NCBI RefSeq assembly: GCF_020510585.1
Contig: NZ_CP075190.1
Coordinates: 2,850,001 to 2,914,000 of the forward strand
Direction: 5' to 3'
DNA length: 64,000 nt
Source: Ferribacterium limneticum
GTDB lineage: Bacteria; Pseudomonadota; Gammaproteobacteria; Burkholderiales; Rhodocyclaceae
The translations under genes and the position numbers were made by a program. This document shows, piece by piece, positions 48,472 to 57,402 of the stretch (position 1 is the first letter of the stretch; every line of letters starts with the position of its first letter). The notes under the pieces are model-generated. The model was not told the origin of the DNA, made no database searches, and worked only from the letters and a program-made list of their open reading frames with translations.

Positions 48472-49038
48472 CTACTTGGCGAAAGGCCCCGTGCACCACT
48501 GAGACTCGCAGGGAATACCGTCCCCGTCTCCATCCATCTCGGTGTTCGGGCAGTTTCTCAGAAAGTACGTAGCTTCCTCGCAGGAGGTCATGTCAGAGCA
48601 AAAACGCCTGCCATCGCAACTAAAGCGACCAGCAATCGTGGCTGGTGAACTCTGTATGGCCTGCACCTGCGCACCTTTCAACTTTGGCTGCAACGCTAGA
48701 TAGCCCATATAACCCAGCACAGCAACGAAGCAGACTGAAAGCAGGGTTCCGAAGAATGAGCCTTTGCCTCTCGCCTCAGAACCAGCTGTACCGCGAGACG
48801 GCTTAGATTTCGCTGATTTTGCCTGACCGGGACGCTGCACATTGACAGCGCTCTTCTTGCCATCAGTATTGAGTGCCACCTCAAAACTAAGTGCTTCGCC
48901 AATAACCGGTTTGCCACCTTGACGGGGATATTTTGAAATATGAACAAAGATATCCTGACCCCCATTAGTCGGGGTTATGAAGCCGAAGCCCTTCTCGTCG
49001 TTCCAAGTCTTCAGCTTTCCGTCGATTCGAGTATCCAT
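48472..49038 (-). CDS. Cold-shock domain / transmembrane / excalibur-domain protein
   Basis: 188 aa from the ATG at 49038 (an upstream in-frame start at 49062 is less likely). Residues 1-70 are a cold-shock domain: KLKTWNDEKGFGFITP, then DIFVHISKYPRQGGKP. A single membrane segment lies at about 97-114 (FFGTLLSVCFVAVLGYMGYL). The C-terminus is an excalibur-type Ca-binding domain with CDGRRFCSDMTSCEEATYFLRNCP and DGDGDGIPCESQWC. So an RNA/DNA-binding-like domain should face the cytosol and a metal-binding one the periplasm. Function unknown. Confidence 0.82.
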   Translation of the reverse strand: MDTRIDGKLKTWNDEKGFGFITPTNGGQDIFVHISKYPRQGGKPVIGEALSFEVALNTDGKKSAVNVQRPGQAKSAKSKPSRGTAGSEARGKGSFFGTLLSVCFVAVLGYMGYLALQPKLKGAQVQAIQSSPATIAGRFSCDGRRFCSDMTSCEEATYFLRNCPNTEMDGDGDGIPCESQWCTGPFAK

Positions 49039-49111
49039 GCGTCCCAACATCCCTGTGCCCAACCATAATTATCACACGTCATTAATCAGAGATATCAGGC
49101 TCGAATTAAAT

Positions 49112-50434
49112 CTAGGCCAGCAGTAAGTGCTGCTCTCCAATCTTCCCAATCTCCGGAGCAGGCACCCCGGTTTCCCGCGCAAACTCGGGCCAGTTTTTGA
49201 TCGCCTCCCTGACCTTCCTGATCACCCGCGGCGCGGTGCCGATCTTGAACCGGTCGGCTTCGGCCAGCAGGTCGGCTTCGCTAAAGTTCTTGAACTTTCC
49301 GTTGACCGACATGAGGTGCTGGTTGGTCCATTCACCGGCCGGGTTGTGGGCGAAGGTAATGTCGTAGGCGGGGGACAGGGCCCAGGTTTCGTTGGCTTTT
49401 AGGCGGAATGAGATGTTCTTGGTGTGATCGTCGCAGTTGCGCGCCATGACGTTGAAGGCCATGCGCCGGAACGCCTCTTCCTTCTGCTCGTAGGGCAGCC
49501 CGAGTTTGTCCATGACCAGGAACAGTTGCGAGTAGGCGTTGGTGCCCTTTTTCTTGTAGTCCAGGTGGTCCATGGCGCACAGGGTTTGCATGTGGTGGCG
49601 GACGGCGCCGTCTTCCCGGTCGAAACGGCGCGTCATGAAGTGCGCCCGGCCGTTTTCTTCGAGCAGCCGGCATTCCATCATCTCGATGCCGGCCGCCCTG
49701 GCCATCAGGTAATAGGCCTGCTCGATGCGACCGTAACCGCCCGAGGCGCCGAGTTCGAGGTCTTTGCCGATGCCGTCGAACTTGAGCAGCCAGTGTTCGA
49801 AGCCATCGCCGGCTTCGAACTGCCCGGAGCGCACTTCGTTGGTCGTCCGGTTCCAGGCGATGACGGCCTTGGCGCGCGCGCCGCCGGCCGAGGTGCCGAC
49901 GTCGATGATGCTGCGCAGGGCGGCATCGGTCTGTTCGTCGTCTTCAATCGTGCCGGTAACGGCCTTGCGCGCTTCGCTGACCAGATCGCTGAGTTCGATG
50001 GGCGTCGGCTTCTGGCGGATCGGTCCGCGCCCCGGCTTGAACACCATGGCCCCCATCGCGCGGTTGCCCATGTAGGCCAGCCGGTCGATTTCAGAAACCT
50101 GGCTGGCCGGGATACCGCGGTCGGCCATGTATTTGTTGATCAGGGCGTTGCCGAAGTCGTCCGGCAGGGCATCGCTAAGCAGCGCCGGCAGCGCCTTGTA
50201 GGTTTCGCGTGGCAGATCGGTAAAGATGTAGGGCTCTTCGCGCAGCGGCATGCGCAGGGGCGAGGGTTCAATCCCTTTGGCGATGAACTTCGGGTCGTAG
50301 GCAAAGGCGTAGAAGCCGTAGGCCGGATCGAGGGCGACGGCGCCCATCAACTGGCCCCACAGATGGACTTCGACCCGGTCGACGTGTTTATACGGCGCAG
50401 CGCGGGGACGACGGGGCTTGGGAGGAGTGGCCAT
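49112..50434 (-). CDS. hipA: HipA-family serine/threonine kinase toxin
   Basis: 440 aa, the usual HipA length. By homology it phosphorylates a translation factor such as a tRNA synthetase, causing growth arrest. The P-loop-like SAGGARAKA (about 182-190) and the catalytic loop ARNCDDHTKN (Asp335/336, Asn340), with the metal-binding AYDIT (356-360) are all present, so the kinase looks intact. It follows hipB by 12 bp, forming a toxin-antitoxin operon. Confidence 0.9.
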   Translation of the reverse strand: MATPPKPRRPRAAPYKHVDRVEVHLWGQLMGAVALDPAYGFYAFAYDPKFIAKGIEPSPLRMPLREEPYIFTDLPRETYKALPALLSDALPDDFGNALINKYMADRGIPASQVSEIDRLAYMGNRAMGAMVFKPGRGPIRQKPTPIELSDLVSEARKAVTGTIEDDEQTDAALRSIIDVGTSAGGARAKAVIAWNRTTNEVRSGQFEAGDGFEHWLLKFDGIGKDLELGASGGYGRIEQAYYLMARAAGIEMMECRLLEENGRAHFMTRRFDREDGAVRHHMQTLCAMDHLDYKKKGTNAYSQLFLVMDKLGLPYEQKEEAFRRMAFNVMARNCDDHTKNISFRLKANETWALSPAYDITFAHNPAGEWTNQHLMSVNGKFKNFSEADLLAEADRFKIGTAPRVIRKVREAIKNWPEFARETGVPAPEIGKIGEQHLLLA

Positions 50435-50446
50435 GGTGTCTTCGCC

Positions 50447-50764
50447 TTATTTTTCCGGCGACGATTTGGCGCGGACTGAGGTTGCCCGCAGCCGTTCACG
50501 ACGGGCGCGAACCATGTTGAGCGGATTGATCGTGGTGGTCGGCGCGAGGAGCGTCAGCCAATCTTCCCGACCGAGCGCCCGCACCACGGAGAGCAGGCTG
50601 GCGGTACTGGAGCCCGTCCCCGCCTCCAGATTCTGCAGCGCCCGACGACTGATCCCGGCGCGTTCGGCCAGCAGGGTCTGATCAATGTTTCGGCTGAGCC
50701 GGAGCTTTTTAACCTGCTCGCCCAATACCGCTTCGAGTTCGGCTAGCGTGTGGCTGGTCTGCAT
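50447..50764 (-). CDS. hipB: HipB-like XRE-family antitoxin
   Basis: 105 aa. A lambda-repressor-type helix-turn-helix at about 20-75 (KKLRLSRNIDQTLLAERAGISRRALQNLEAGTGSSTASLLSVVRALG) with a basic C-terminal tail. By homology it binds HipA and represses its own operon. The upstream region contains up to four copies of a TACGCGCA-type operator. Confidence 0.88.
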   Translation of the reverse strand: MQTSHTLAELEAVLGEQVKKLRLSRNIDQTLLAERAGISRRALQNLEAGTGSSTASLLSVVRALGREDWLTLLAPTTTINPLNMVRARRERLRATSVRAKSSPEK

Positions 50765-50776
50765 GTCAACTCCCCA

Positions 50777-50800
50777 TAACGCGCATGATTACGCGCGTAA
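50777..50800. promoter_or_regulatory. Putative HipB operator 1
   Basis: TAACGCGCA is followed by the perfect palindrome TTACGCGCGTAA, 13 bp upstream of the hipB start. Confidence 0.55.
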
Positions 50801-50816
50801 CAAACAAATAACCATA

Positions 50817-50840
50817 CTACGCGCATCTTCTGACGCACAG
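50817..50840. promoter_or_regulatory. Putative HipB operator 2 (weak)
   Basis: CTACGCGCA, a short spacer, then TGACGCACAG: a degraded version of the operator motif. Confidence 0.35.
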
Positions 50841-50861
50841 TATCACATAATAACAAATCTG

Positions 50862-50886
50862 TTACGCGCACTATATTGCGCTCTAA
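50862..50886. promoter_or_regulatory. Putative HipB operator 3
   Basis: TTACGCGCA, 6 bp, then TGCGCTCTAA: an inverted repeat matching operator 4. Confidence 0.6.
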
Positions 50887-50901
50887 TTAAAAATAATTTA
50901 T

Positions 50902-50925
50902 TTACGCGCAATATACTGCGCCTAA
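50902..50925. promoter_or_regulatory. Putative HipB operator 4
   Basis: TTACGCGCA, 6 bp (ATATAC), then TGCGCCTAA: a near-perfect inverted repeat, 40 bp from operator 3. Confidence 0.6.
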
Positions 50926-51334
50926 CAGCACATTCATAAAGCAAATGCCCGTGCTCTTCGTACATGGAATCCGGCATCGAGCATGCGCCGGGATGCCACC
51001 GGCCAGTTGCGCTAGGGGATGCCGCGCGGAGCGCCGGTTTTCGGCAAAAAGACTCGATTGCCACGGTCAACTGGGAAAAACGACCAAAATTGAAATGCCT
51101 CGGCCTCCGTTTCAAGGCCTTTACGAGCATGTGCGATTGACTGAAGCGGCGAAGGCCCGGTCACCGACGACGAGAATGCACAAGGCATTTTAGAATAAGC
51201 AAAGATTTACCCTGAGACACTTATTGCGCGATCACTCAAACGGGTTACGATTGCACCGTATCTCCAAATACCAAAGCACCGCGTCGGGCAGGGTTTCCGC
51301 CCGACAGATTCATAAAGCTCCAGCCCCCAGACTC
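50926..51334. other. Non-coding stretch upstream of the penicillin-binding protein
   Basis: Apart from repeat copy 10 (51063-51097) I see no gene, RNA or terminator. An in-frame extension of the penicillin-binding protein gene runs back to 51224 but looks non-coding. Confidence 0.5.
51063..51097 (+). repeat. Dispersed 35-bp repeat, copy 10 (intergenic)
   Basis: Begins ACGGTCAACTGGGAAAAACG and ends CCAAAATTGAAATG. It lies between divergent hipB and the penicillin-binding protein gene, about 240 bp before the latter. Confidence 0.9.
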
Positions 51335-54300
51335 ATGGCCCGCCTCGACCCGCAACAAAGCTACCTGCTCCAGCCCCACCCGCCACGCTGGAAATTCCAA
51401 CTTATCCTTGGCCTCATCGTCGTCGGCGCCGCCCTGGCCGGCGCTGCCTGGGTGGAGTTGCAAGAGTCCTTCATCCAGGCCAGCCACTTCGCCGAACGGG
51501 CGAAAACCTCGACCTGGACCATTGAACCCGGCGCCGACAAGGACATCTGGCTACCCGGCACGGGCCCCTACGAGCAGCGCCTGGGCTATGCCCAGCTCAA
51601 CACCTTCCTGCCGCGCCTGGCCAGTGCCGGGTTCACCGTTGCCGCCCAGGCCCGCCAATCCGAAGGCTTCCGTAGCATTGTCGAACGCGGTCATTTCCCC
51701 ATTTACCGGGAGAAATCCAGGGCCGGCCTGACCATCCTTGACCGCAACGACCAATCGCTCTACGACAGCCAGTACCCGCGCGTGCAGTACGCCGATTTCG
51801 AGGCCATTCCGCCGGTGCTGGTCGAGGCGCTGTTGTTTATCGAAAACCGCGATCTGCTCGACGCCAATTCGCCAAAACACAACCCGGCCGTCGATTGGGG
51901 TCGGCTGACCCGCGTCGCGGCCGGCCAGGCCGCACGGCAGGTCGGCCTTGGCGGCGGACGAGCCGGCGGCAGCACGCTGGCCACACAGATCGAGAAATTC
52001 CGCCACTCGCCCGGCGGTCGCACGCATGACAGCAAGGACAAGTATCACCAGATGATCTCGGCCGCCCTGCGCGCCTACCAGGACGGCGAAGAAAATCTGC
52101 CGGCCCGCCGCCGCATCGTGCTCGATTTCGTCAACTCCGTGCCGCTCGGCGGCATCCCCGGCTACGGCGAGGTCAATGGCCTGGGCGACGGCCTGTGGGC
52201 CTGGTACGGCCAGGATTTCGGCCAGATCAACCAACTCCTGGCTGACCCCAAGGCTGATCTGACGCAACGCGCCAAGGCCTTCAAGCAGGCGCTGTCCCTG
52301 TTTGTCGCCCAGCGCCGGCCGTCCGGCCTGCTCGGCGACACCACCGGGCGCCTCAACACGCTCACCGACAGCTATATCCGCCTGCTCGCCGACGATCAGC
52401 TGATCCCCGCCGACCTGCGCGAAGCCGCCCTGCTCGTCCAGATCAGCCCGGCTCGTCAGGCCCGGCCAGCCGAAGAGGTCTCCTTCGTCGAACGCAAGGC
52501 AGTCAACGAAATCCGCGGCACGCTGGGCGATCTGCTCAACGTCGAGAATCTCTATGCCCTCGACCGCTACGACCTGACCGTGCACAGCACGCTCGACGGA
52601 CCGAGCCAGCAGGCCGTGACGCGCATCCTCAACCGTCTGGCCGACCCTGCCTTCCTGGCCTGCGCCGGCCTCAAGGAAACCCGGCTGCTGGCCAGGGGCG
52701 ACCCCAAACAGGTCAATTACAGCCTGACCCTCTACGAGCGTACGCCGACCGCCAACGTGCTGCGTATCCAGGCCGACAACCTCGACCAGCCGCTCGACAT
52801 CAACGCCGGCACCAAGCTCGATCTCGGCTCCAGCGCCAAGTTCCGGACCCTGGTTTCCTACCTGCTGGTCGTTGCCGACCTGCACAAACGCTACAGCCAG
52901 ACGCCACCGGAAGAGCTGGCCAAGCTCAAGCAGCATCCGGCCGACCGCCTGAGCAACTGGGCCATCGACATCCTGCGCACCAAGCCCGAAACGACGCTTG
53001 AAGCACTGCTCGAAGCGGCCATGGAGCGCCGTTATTCGGCCAGCCCCGGCGAAACCTTCTTCACCGGCGGCGGCATCCACCGTTTCGGCAATTTCAAGCA
53101 CGAAGACGACGGCAAGGTGCCGAGTGTCGCCGAAGCGCTCGAACAGTCGGTCAATCTCTCTTTCGTGCGCATCATGCACGACGTCGTCCACTACCACGCC
53201 TACGAGGCGGCCGACGCCCCGGCCCGCGGCCTGCGCGACAAGGATGACGACGATACCCGGCAGGCCTTCCTCAACCGCTTCGCTGAACGCGAAGGCCTGG
53301 GTTTCCTGCGCACCTACTGGCACAAGTACCGCGACGTGGCCCCGGCCGATCGCCTCGAAGTGCTCAGCGACTCGGTCCCCTCGCGCCCCGTCCCGCAGGC
53401 TGCCGCCTACCTGAGTGTCCTGCCGAAGAGCGATTTCGAGAGCTTTGCCGCCTTCATGCGCAAGCAGCTTGGCGACCGGGCCGGCACCGACGGCGGCCTG
53501 CGCCGCCTGTTCGACGCCCACGCCACGCGCCAGTACAACCTGGCCGACCAGGGCTATCTGGCCCGCGTCCATCCGCTCGAACTGTGGCTGGTTCGCCACC
53601 TGCAGAGCGATCCGAAAGCGACGCTCAAGGACATCGTCCCGGCCAGCGTTGAAGCCCGCCGCGACGCCTCGAAATGGCTGTTCGCCCCGCGCTTCAAGCA
53701 TGCCCAGCAGGTGCGCATCGACATCGTCGTCGAAGTCGCCGCTTTCGAGCGCATTGCCGAAGAGTGGCGCCGCCTGGGTTACCCCTTCGAGCATCTGGTG
53801 CCTTCGCTGGCCACCGCTATCGGCAGTTCAGCCGACCGCCCGGCCGCCCTCGCCGAGCTGATGGGCATCGTGGTCAATGACGGCATCCGCCGGCCGACGG
53901 TACGCATCGACGAACTCCGCTTTGCCACCAATACGCCGTTCGAAACCCGCCTGCAGCACCAGAACGAAGCCGGCCAGCGCGTCATGCCGATCGAGGTCGC
54001 CCAGGTTACCCGCCGCGCCCTGCTCCGCGTCGTCAATAGCGGCACGGCCCGGCGTATCAAGGACACCTACCGCGACAACGAGGAAAAGCCGCTGGCCATG
54101 GGCGGCAAGACCGGCACCGGAGACCACCGTTCCAAGGTCATCGGCGCCGACGGCGGGGTGCGTAGCGCCAAGGTCATGAACCGTGCGGCGACCTTCGCCT
54201 TCTACATCGGCGAGCGTTTCTACGGCGTCGTTACTGCCTTCGTTCCCGGCTCAAAGGCGGCCGGCTACGACTTCACCTCGGCCCTGCCGGTGCAGATCAT

Positions 54301-54373
54301 GAAAGAGATGGAACCGGCCCTGCGCCCGTTGATCGCCGATCGGCCAGCCGCGGAAGGCAAGTGCAAGGGCTGA
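51335..54373 (+). CDS. Class A penicillin-binding protein (transglycosylase/transpeptidase)
   Basis: 1012 aa from the ATG at 51335 (a start at 51224 is in frame but unlikely). One membrane anchor at about 22-44 (LILGLIVVGAALAGAAWV). The glycosyltransferase domain is divergent: FIENRDLLD (Glu170) replaces the usual EDRRF, but GGSTLATQIEK is kept. Transpeptidase motifs: SSAK (Ser499-Lys502), SVNLSF (SxN-type) and KTG (925-927). It should polymerise or cross-link peptidoglycan. It is longer than PBP1a/1b and close to none of them, so the exact subclass is open. Confidence 0.85.
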   Translation: MARLDPQQSYLLQPHPPRWKFQLILGLIVVGAALAGAAWVELQESFIQASHFAERAKTSTWTIEPGADKDIWLPGTGPYEQRLGYAQLNTFLPRLASAGFTVAAQARQSEGFRSIVERGHFPIYREKSRAGLTILDRNDQSLYDSQYPRVQYADFEAIPPVLVEALLFIENRDLLDANSPKHNPAVDWGRLTRVAAGQAARQVGLGGGRAGGSTLATQIEKFRHSPGGRTHDSKDKYHQMISAALRAYQDGEENLPARRRIVLDFVNSVPLGGIPGYGEVNGLGDGLWAWYGQDFGQINQLLADPKADLTQRAKAFKQALSLFVAQRRPSGLLGDTTGRLNTLTDSYIRLLADDQLIPADLREAALLVQISPARQARPAEEVSFVERKAVNEIRGTLGDLLNVENLYALDRYDLTVHSTLDGPSQQAVTRILNRLADPAFLACAGLKETRLLARGDPKQVNYSLTLYERTPTANVLRIQADNLDQPLDINAGTKLDLGSSAKFRTLVSYLLVVADLHKRYSQTPPEELAKLKQHPADRLSNWAIDILRTKPETTLEALLEAAMERRYSASPGETFFTGGGIHRFGNFKHEDDGKVPSVAEALEQSVNLSFVRIMHDVVHYHAYEAADAPARGLRDKDDDDTRQAFLNRFAEREGLGFLRTYWHKYRDVAPADRLEVLSDSVPSRPVPQAAAYLSVLPKSDFESFAAFMRKQLGDRAGTDGGLRRLFDAHATRQYNLADQGYLARVHPLELWLVRHLQSDPKATLKDIVPASVEARRDASKWLFAPRFKHAQQVRIDIVVEVAAFERIAEEWRRLGYPFEHLVPSLATAIGSSADRPAALAELMGIVVNDGIRRPTVRIDELRFATNTPFETRLQHQNEAGQRVMPIEVAQVTRRALLRVVNSGTARRIKDTYRDNEEKPLAMGGKTGTGDHRSKVIGADGGVRSAKVMNRAATFAFYIGERFYGVVTAFVPGSKAAGYDFTSALPVQIMKEMEPALRPLIADRPAAEGKCKG

Positions 54374-54480
54374 AATCAAGGAAAACGCCACTCATCCTCC
54401 GTGAAAACCACACTTTGCTGCGGCGCAACAAAATGGTAGTCTTTGGCGCATAAAATAACGCGATCAAAGCGAGAAACAGC

Positions 54481-56799
54481 ATGAGTGAAATCGACCTGAA
54501 ACGCTTCTTCCTCGAGCAGGTCCGTCTGTTCGAAAACTTCCCGGCCGACAAGGTCGAGGAAATCGTTATCAAGTCCCGCCTGGCGACTTATGAAGGTAAT
54601 GAAGCCATCCTCGAAACGGGCGATGAAGGCCGATTCATCGGCATCATGATCAGCGGCCACGCCGAAATCTCGATGACCGACAACACCGGCACCCGTGCCG
54701 TCATCACCCAGCTAGGCACCGGTGACGTCTTCGGCGTCATGTCACTGCTCACCGGTGATCGCATCGTCGCCGACGTCATTGCCGGCAACCGCTGCTTCGT
54801 GCTGATGATTCCGCAGGATGTCTTCAACACGCACATCCTGACCAACCCCAAGGCTGTCGGTTATCTGTCCCGCCTGCTCGCCGAGCGCACCCGGGCCATG
54901 TCAGTCGATCTGGTCACCGCCCAAGCCAATGCCATCGTCCGCTCGCGCGACCCGTACGCACTGTCGCTGCAGACCAACGAGCCGGGCAAGGTCGTCGTTC
55001 TCAATGTCGGCATCAGCCAGATCCATTTCGGCATCTACAACACCGAAGAGAGCGGCGCCGATGTGCACGGCATCATCGACCACGCCGATCAGCAGGTGAC
55101 GCGGATTACCGTCAAGGTCGGCACCCAGCAAAGGTCCGTCGACCACGCCCCATTCAAGCTTTCGGACCTGTTCAATGTCATCCGGGATACAACCGCCCTG
55201 CTCGGCGAGGCCTTCACCTTCCACCCGGAAGACGTCAGCGCCATTGGCCATCGCGTCGTCCATGGCGGCAACAAGTTCTCCAGTTCGGTCGTCATCACCC
55301 CGGCCGTCATCGCCGACATCGAAGAACTGTCAGTCTTCGCGCCGCTGCATAACCCGGTCAATGTCGCCGGCATCCGCGTCGCCCTCAAGCAGTTCCCGAA
55401 CGTGCCGCAGGTCGCCGTCTTCGACACTGCCTTCCACCAGACGCTGGCGCCTTACGCCTACCTTTACGGCCTGCCCTACGACCTCTACAAGCAGCATGGC
55501 ATCCGCCGCTACGGTTTTCACGGCACCTCCCACCGCTACGTCTCGCTGAAGTCGGCTGAAGTCCTCAAGCGCCCGCTCGGCGAGCTCGAAATCATCTCCT
55601 GCCACCTCGGCATCGGCGCCTCGCTGTGCGCCATCGACCACGGCCGTTCGATCGACACGACGATGGGCATGACGCCGAGCGACGGTCTGATCATGCCGAG
55701 CCGCTCAGGCAGCATCGACCCGGCGGTGATGATCCACCTCATGGAAAAGCACCACATGTCGCCCGAGCAGCTATCGACACTGATCAACAGTGAAAGTGGC
55801 CTCAAGGGCATCTCCGGCATTTCGAGCGACATCCATGAAATCGAGGCCGCCGCTGCCGACGGCCACCACCGCGCCCTACTCGCCCACAAGGCCTACTGCT
55901 ACCAGGTGCGCAAGAACATCGGCGCCTACGTCGCAGCCATGGGCGGCATCGACGTACTGGCCTTCACCGGCGATGTCGGCGAAACGAGCGCCACGGTGCG
56001 CAGCCTGGCCTGTCAGGGCCTCGGCTACATGGGCATCAAGCTCGACGAGGAAAAGAACCGCAACATTGGCAGCGTCGACAATTTCGCCATCATCTCGGCT
56101 GACGATTCGCCGGTCACCATCCTTGTCGTCGCCAATGACGACGAGCGCCTGGTTGCCTGGGAAACGCTGCGCTCCATTGAGCGCAACGCCCTGCTGCTGG
56201 CCGCCAAGCCGGAAGAAGCGCCGATTCCGGTCGAAATCTCGGCCCACCACGCCCACCTTTCGCAGGCCGACGTCGAAAAACTGTTCGGCCCCGGCCACCA
56301 GCTGACGCCCATGCATGAACTGTCGCAGCCCGGCCAGTTCGCCTGCGAGGAACAAGTCCATCTGGTCGGCCCCAAGGGCCGCATCGCCAAGGTCCGCGTC
56401 CTCGGTCCGACGCGCAAGGAAACCCAGGTCGAGATCGCCATGACCGAGCAGTTCAAGCTCGGTATCCAGCCGCCCATCCGCCAGTCCGGCGACCTCGCCG
56501 GCACGCCCGGCGTGACGCTCGAAGGCCCGTATGGCAGCTCGGTGATCGAACGCGGCGTCGTCTGCGCCCAGCGCCACATCCACATGACACCCGAAGACGC
56601 CATGCGCTTCCATGTTCGCGACAACTATGTCGTTCGCGTGCGCATCGAAGGCGAACGCCAGTTGATCTTCGGCGACGTCGTGGTCCGCGTTAATCCTGCT
56701 TTCCGCCTGGCGATGCACATCGACACAGACGAAGGCAACGCCGGCAACATCCAGACCGGCATGCTGGGCTACATTGAGGAAATTCAGAGCCGGCACTGA
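54481..56799 (+). CDS. cNMP-binding domain / acetate kinase / PduL phosphotransacylase fusion
   Basis: 772 aa. Residues 1-140 are a CRP/cyclic-nucleotide-binding domain (LFENFPADKVEEI, GDVFGVMSLLTGDRI). Residues about 168-570 are acetate kinase: Asn175, Arg258 (HRVVHGG), Asp315 (VFDTAFH), His347 (GFHGTSH) and Arg408 (PSRSGSIDP) are kept, but the phosphate loop NAGSSSLK reads NVGISQIH and the usual C-terminal TNEE reads DDSP. Residues about 581-772 are PduL: SAHHAHLSQADVEKLFG (His590, His592), GPTRKETQVE, CAQRHIHMTPEDA (His699, His701) and MHIDTDEGNA (His746). Both steps acyl-CoA to acyl-phosphate to acid plus ATP are thus on one chain, possibly ligand-gated. Confidence 0.92.
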   Translation: MSEIDLKRFFLEQVRLFENFPADKVEEIVIKSRLATYEGNEAILETGDEGRFIGIMISGHAEISMTDNTGTRAVITQLGTGDVFGVMSLLTGDRIVADVIAGNRCFVLMIPQDVFNTHILTNPKAVGYLSRLLAERTRAMSVDLVTAQANAIVRSRDPYALSLQTNEPGKVVVLNVGISQIHFGIYNTEESGADVHGIIDHADQQVTRITVKVGTQQRSVDHAPFKLSDLFNVIRDTTALLGEAFTFHPEDVSAIGHRVVHGGNKFSSSVVITPAVIADIEELSVFAPLHNPVNVAGIRVALKQFPNVPQVAVFDTAFHQTLAPYAYLYGLPYDLYKQHGIRRYGFHGTSHRYVSLKSAEVLKRPLGELEIISCHLGIGASLCAIDHGRSIDTTMGMTPSDGLIMPSRSGSIDPAVMIHLMEKHHMSPEQLSTLINSESGLKGISGISSDIHEIEAAAADGHHRALLAHKAYCYQVRKNIGAYVAAMGGIDVLAFTGDVGETSATVRSLACQGLGYMGIKLDEEKNRNIGSVDNFAIISADDSPVTILVVANDDERLVAWETLRSIERNALLLAAKPEEAPIPVEISAHHAHLSQADVEKLFGPGHQLTPMHELSQPGQFACEEQVHLVGPKGRIAKVRVLGPTRKETQVEIAMTEQFKLGIQPPIRQSGDLAGTPGVTLEGPYGSSVIERGVVCAQRHIHMTPEDAMRFHVRDNYVVRVRIEGERQLIFGDVVVRVNPAFRLAMHIDTDEGNAGNIQTGMLGYIEEIQSRH

Positions 56800-56811
56800 T
56801 CGGGCACTGAT

Positions 56812-56841
56812 GATGGCCGGCTTGCCCGGCCATCTGTTTTT
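56812..56841 (+). terminator. Rho-independent terminator after the acetate kinase/PduL fusion
   Basis: GATGGCCGG and CCGGCCATC form a 9-bp stem around CTTGC, followed by TGTTTTT, 13 bp after the stop at 56799. Confidence 0.85.
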
Positions 56842-57402
56842 CTAGAACCAGATTTCCGGATAGCGCCGCGAACGCGGCAGGTTGTTGATCAGCAAGGCTA
56901 CGACGAGCAGGATCAGCGGCCCGAGCGTCGCCGGCGCCAGAACGTACCAGAAACCCAGATTATGAATTTCCGGCGAGCCGATCACGGCGATCAGCGCCGT
57001 GGCGCCGCCCGGCGGATGCAGGGTACGCGTTGCGTGCATGAGGGCAAGCGCCGTCGCCACGGCCAGGCCCGGCACCAGCCAGGGCACGTGCTGGAACAGT
57101 TTCCAGCAGACCACGCCAGTCAGGGCTGACAGTATGTGGCCGCCAAGCAGATTGCGCGGCTGGGCCAGCGGACTGCGCACTGCCCCATAAACCAGAACCG
57201 CCGAGGCGCCGAAAGATCCGATCAGCAACAAGAGATCGCTGCCGGCGACGAGAAACTGGCCGGCCGCCGCCAGCGCCGTGATGCCGAGAAATGCCCCGAT
57301 CCACGACCAGAACATTTCCTCATTGCTGACCCGCGGCGGACTGCCGCGTGTCGTGCCGCGCATCTTGCGCCAGTAGTCACGCCAGCTGCTTTCCAACCTC
57401 AT
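56842..57402 (-). CDS. HPP-family integral membrane protein
   Basis: 186 aa with four or five membrane segments. The HPP motif is present in TRTLHPPGGATALIAVIG, and the start of the core reads FLGITALAAAGQFL. HPP proteins have been linked to nitrite transport in plants and cyanobacteria. Its gene overlaps the small upstream gene by 4 bases and sits in the nsrR operon, consistent with a nitrogen-oxide role (inference). Confidence 0.85.
   Translation of the reverse strand: MRLESSWRDYWRKMRGTTRGSPPRVSNEEMFWSWIGAFLGITALAAAGQFLVAGSDLLLLIGSFGASAVLVYGAVRSPLAQPRNLLGGHILSALTGVVCWKLFQHVPWLVPGLAVATALALMHATRTLHPPGGATALIAVIGSPEIHNLGFWYVLAPATLGPLILLVVALLINNLPRSRRYPEIWF

Noticed and set aside
49290..49325. 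CGGTCAACGGAAAG-like string in hipA.
   Set aside because: It encodes the native HipA segment SVNGKFKNF and lacks the rest of the repeat.
51551..53794. 747-codon open frame antisense to the penicillin-binding protein gene.
   Set aside because: Shadow frame of a high-GC gene; no homology, composition as expected for the third-codon bias of the sense gene.
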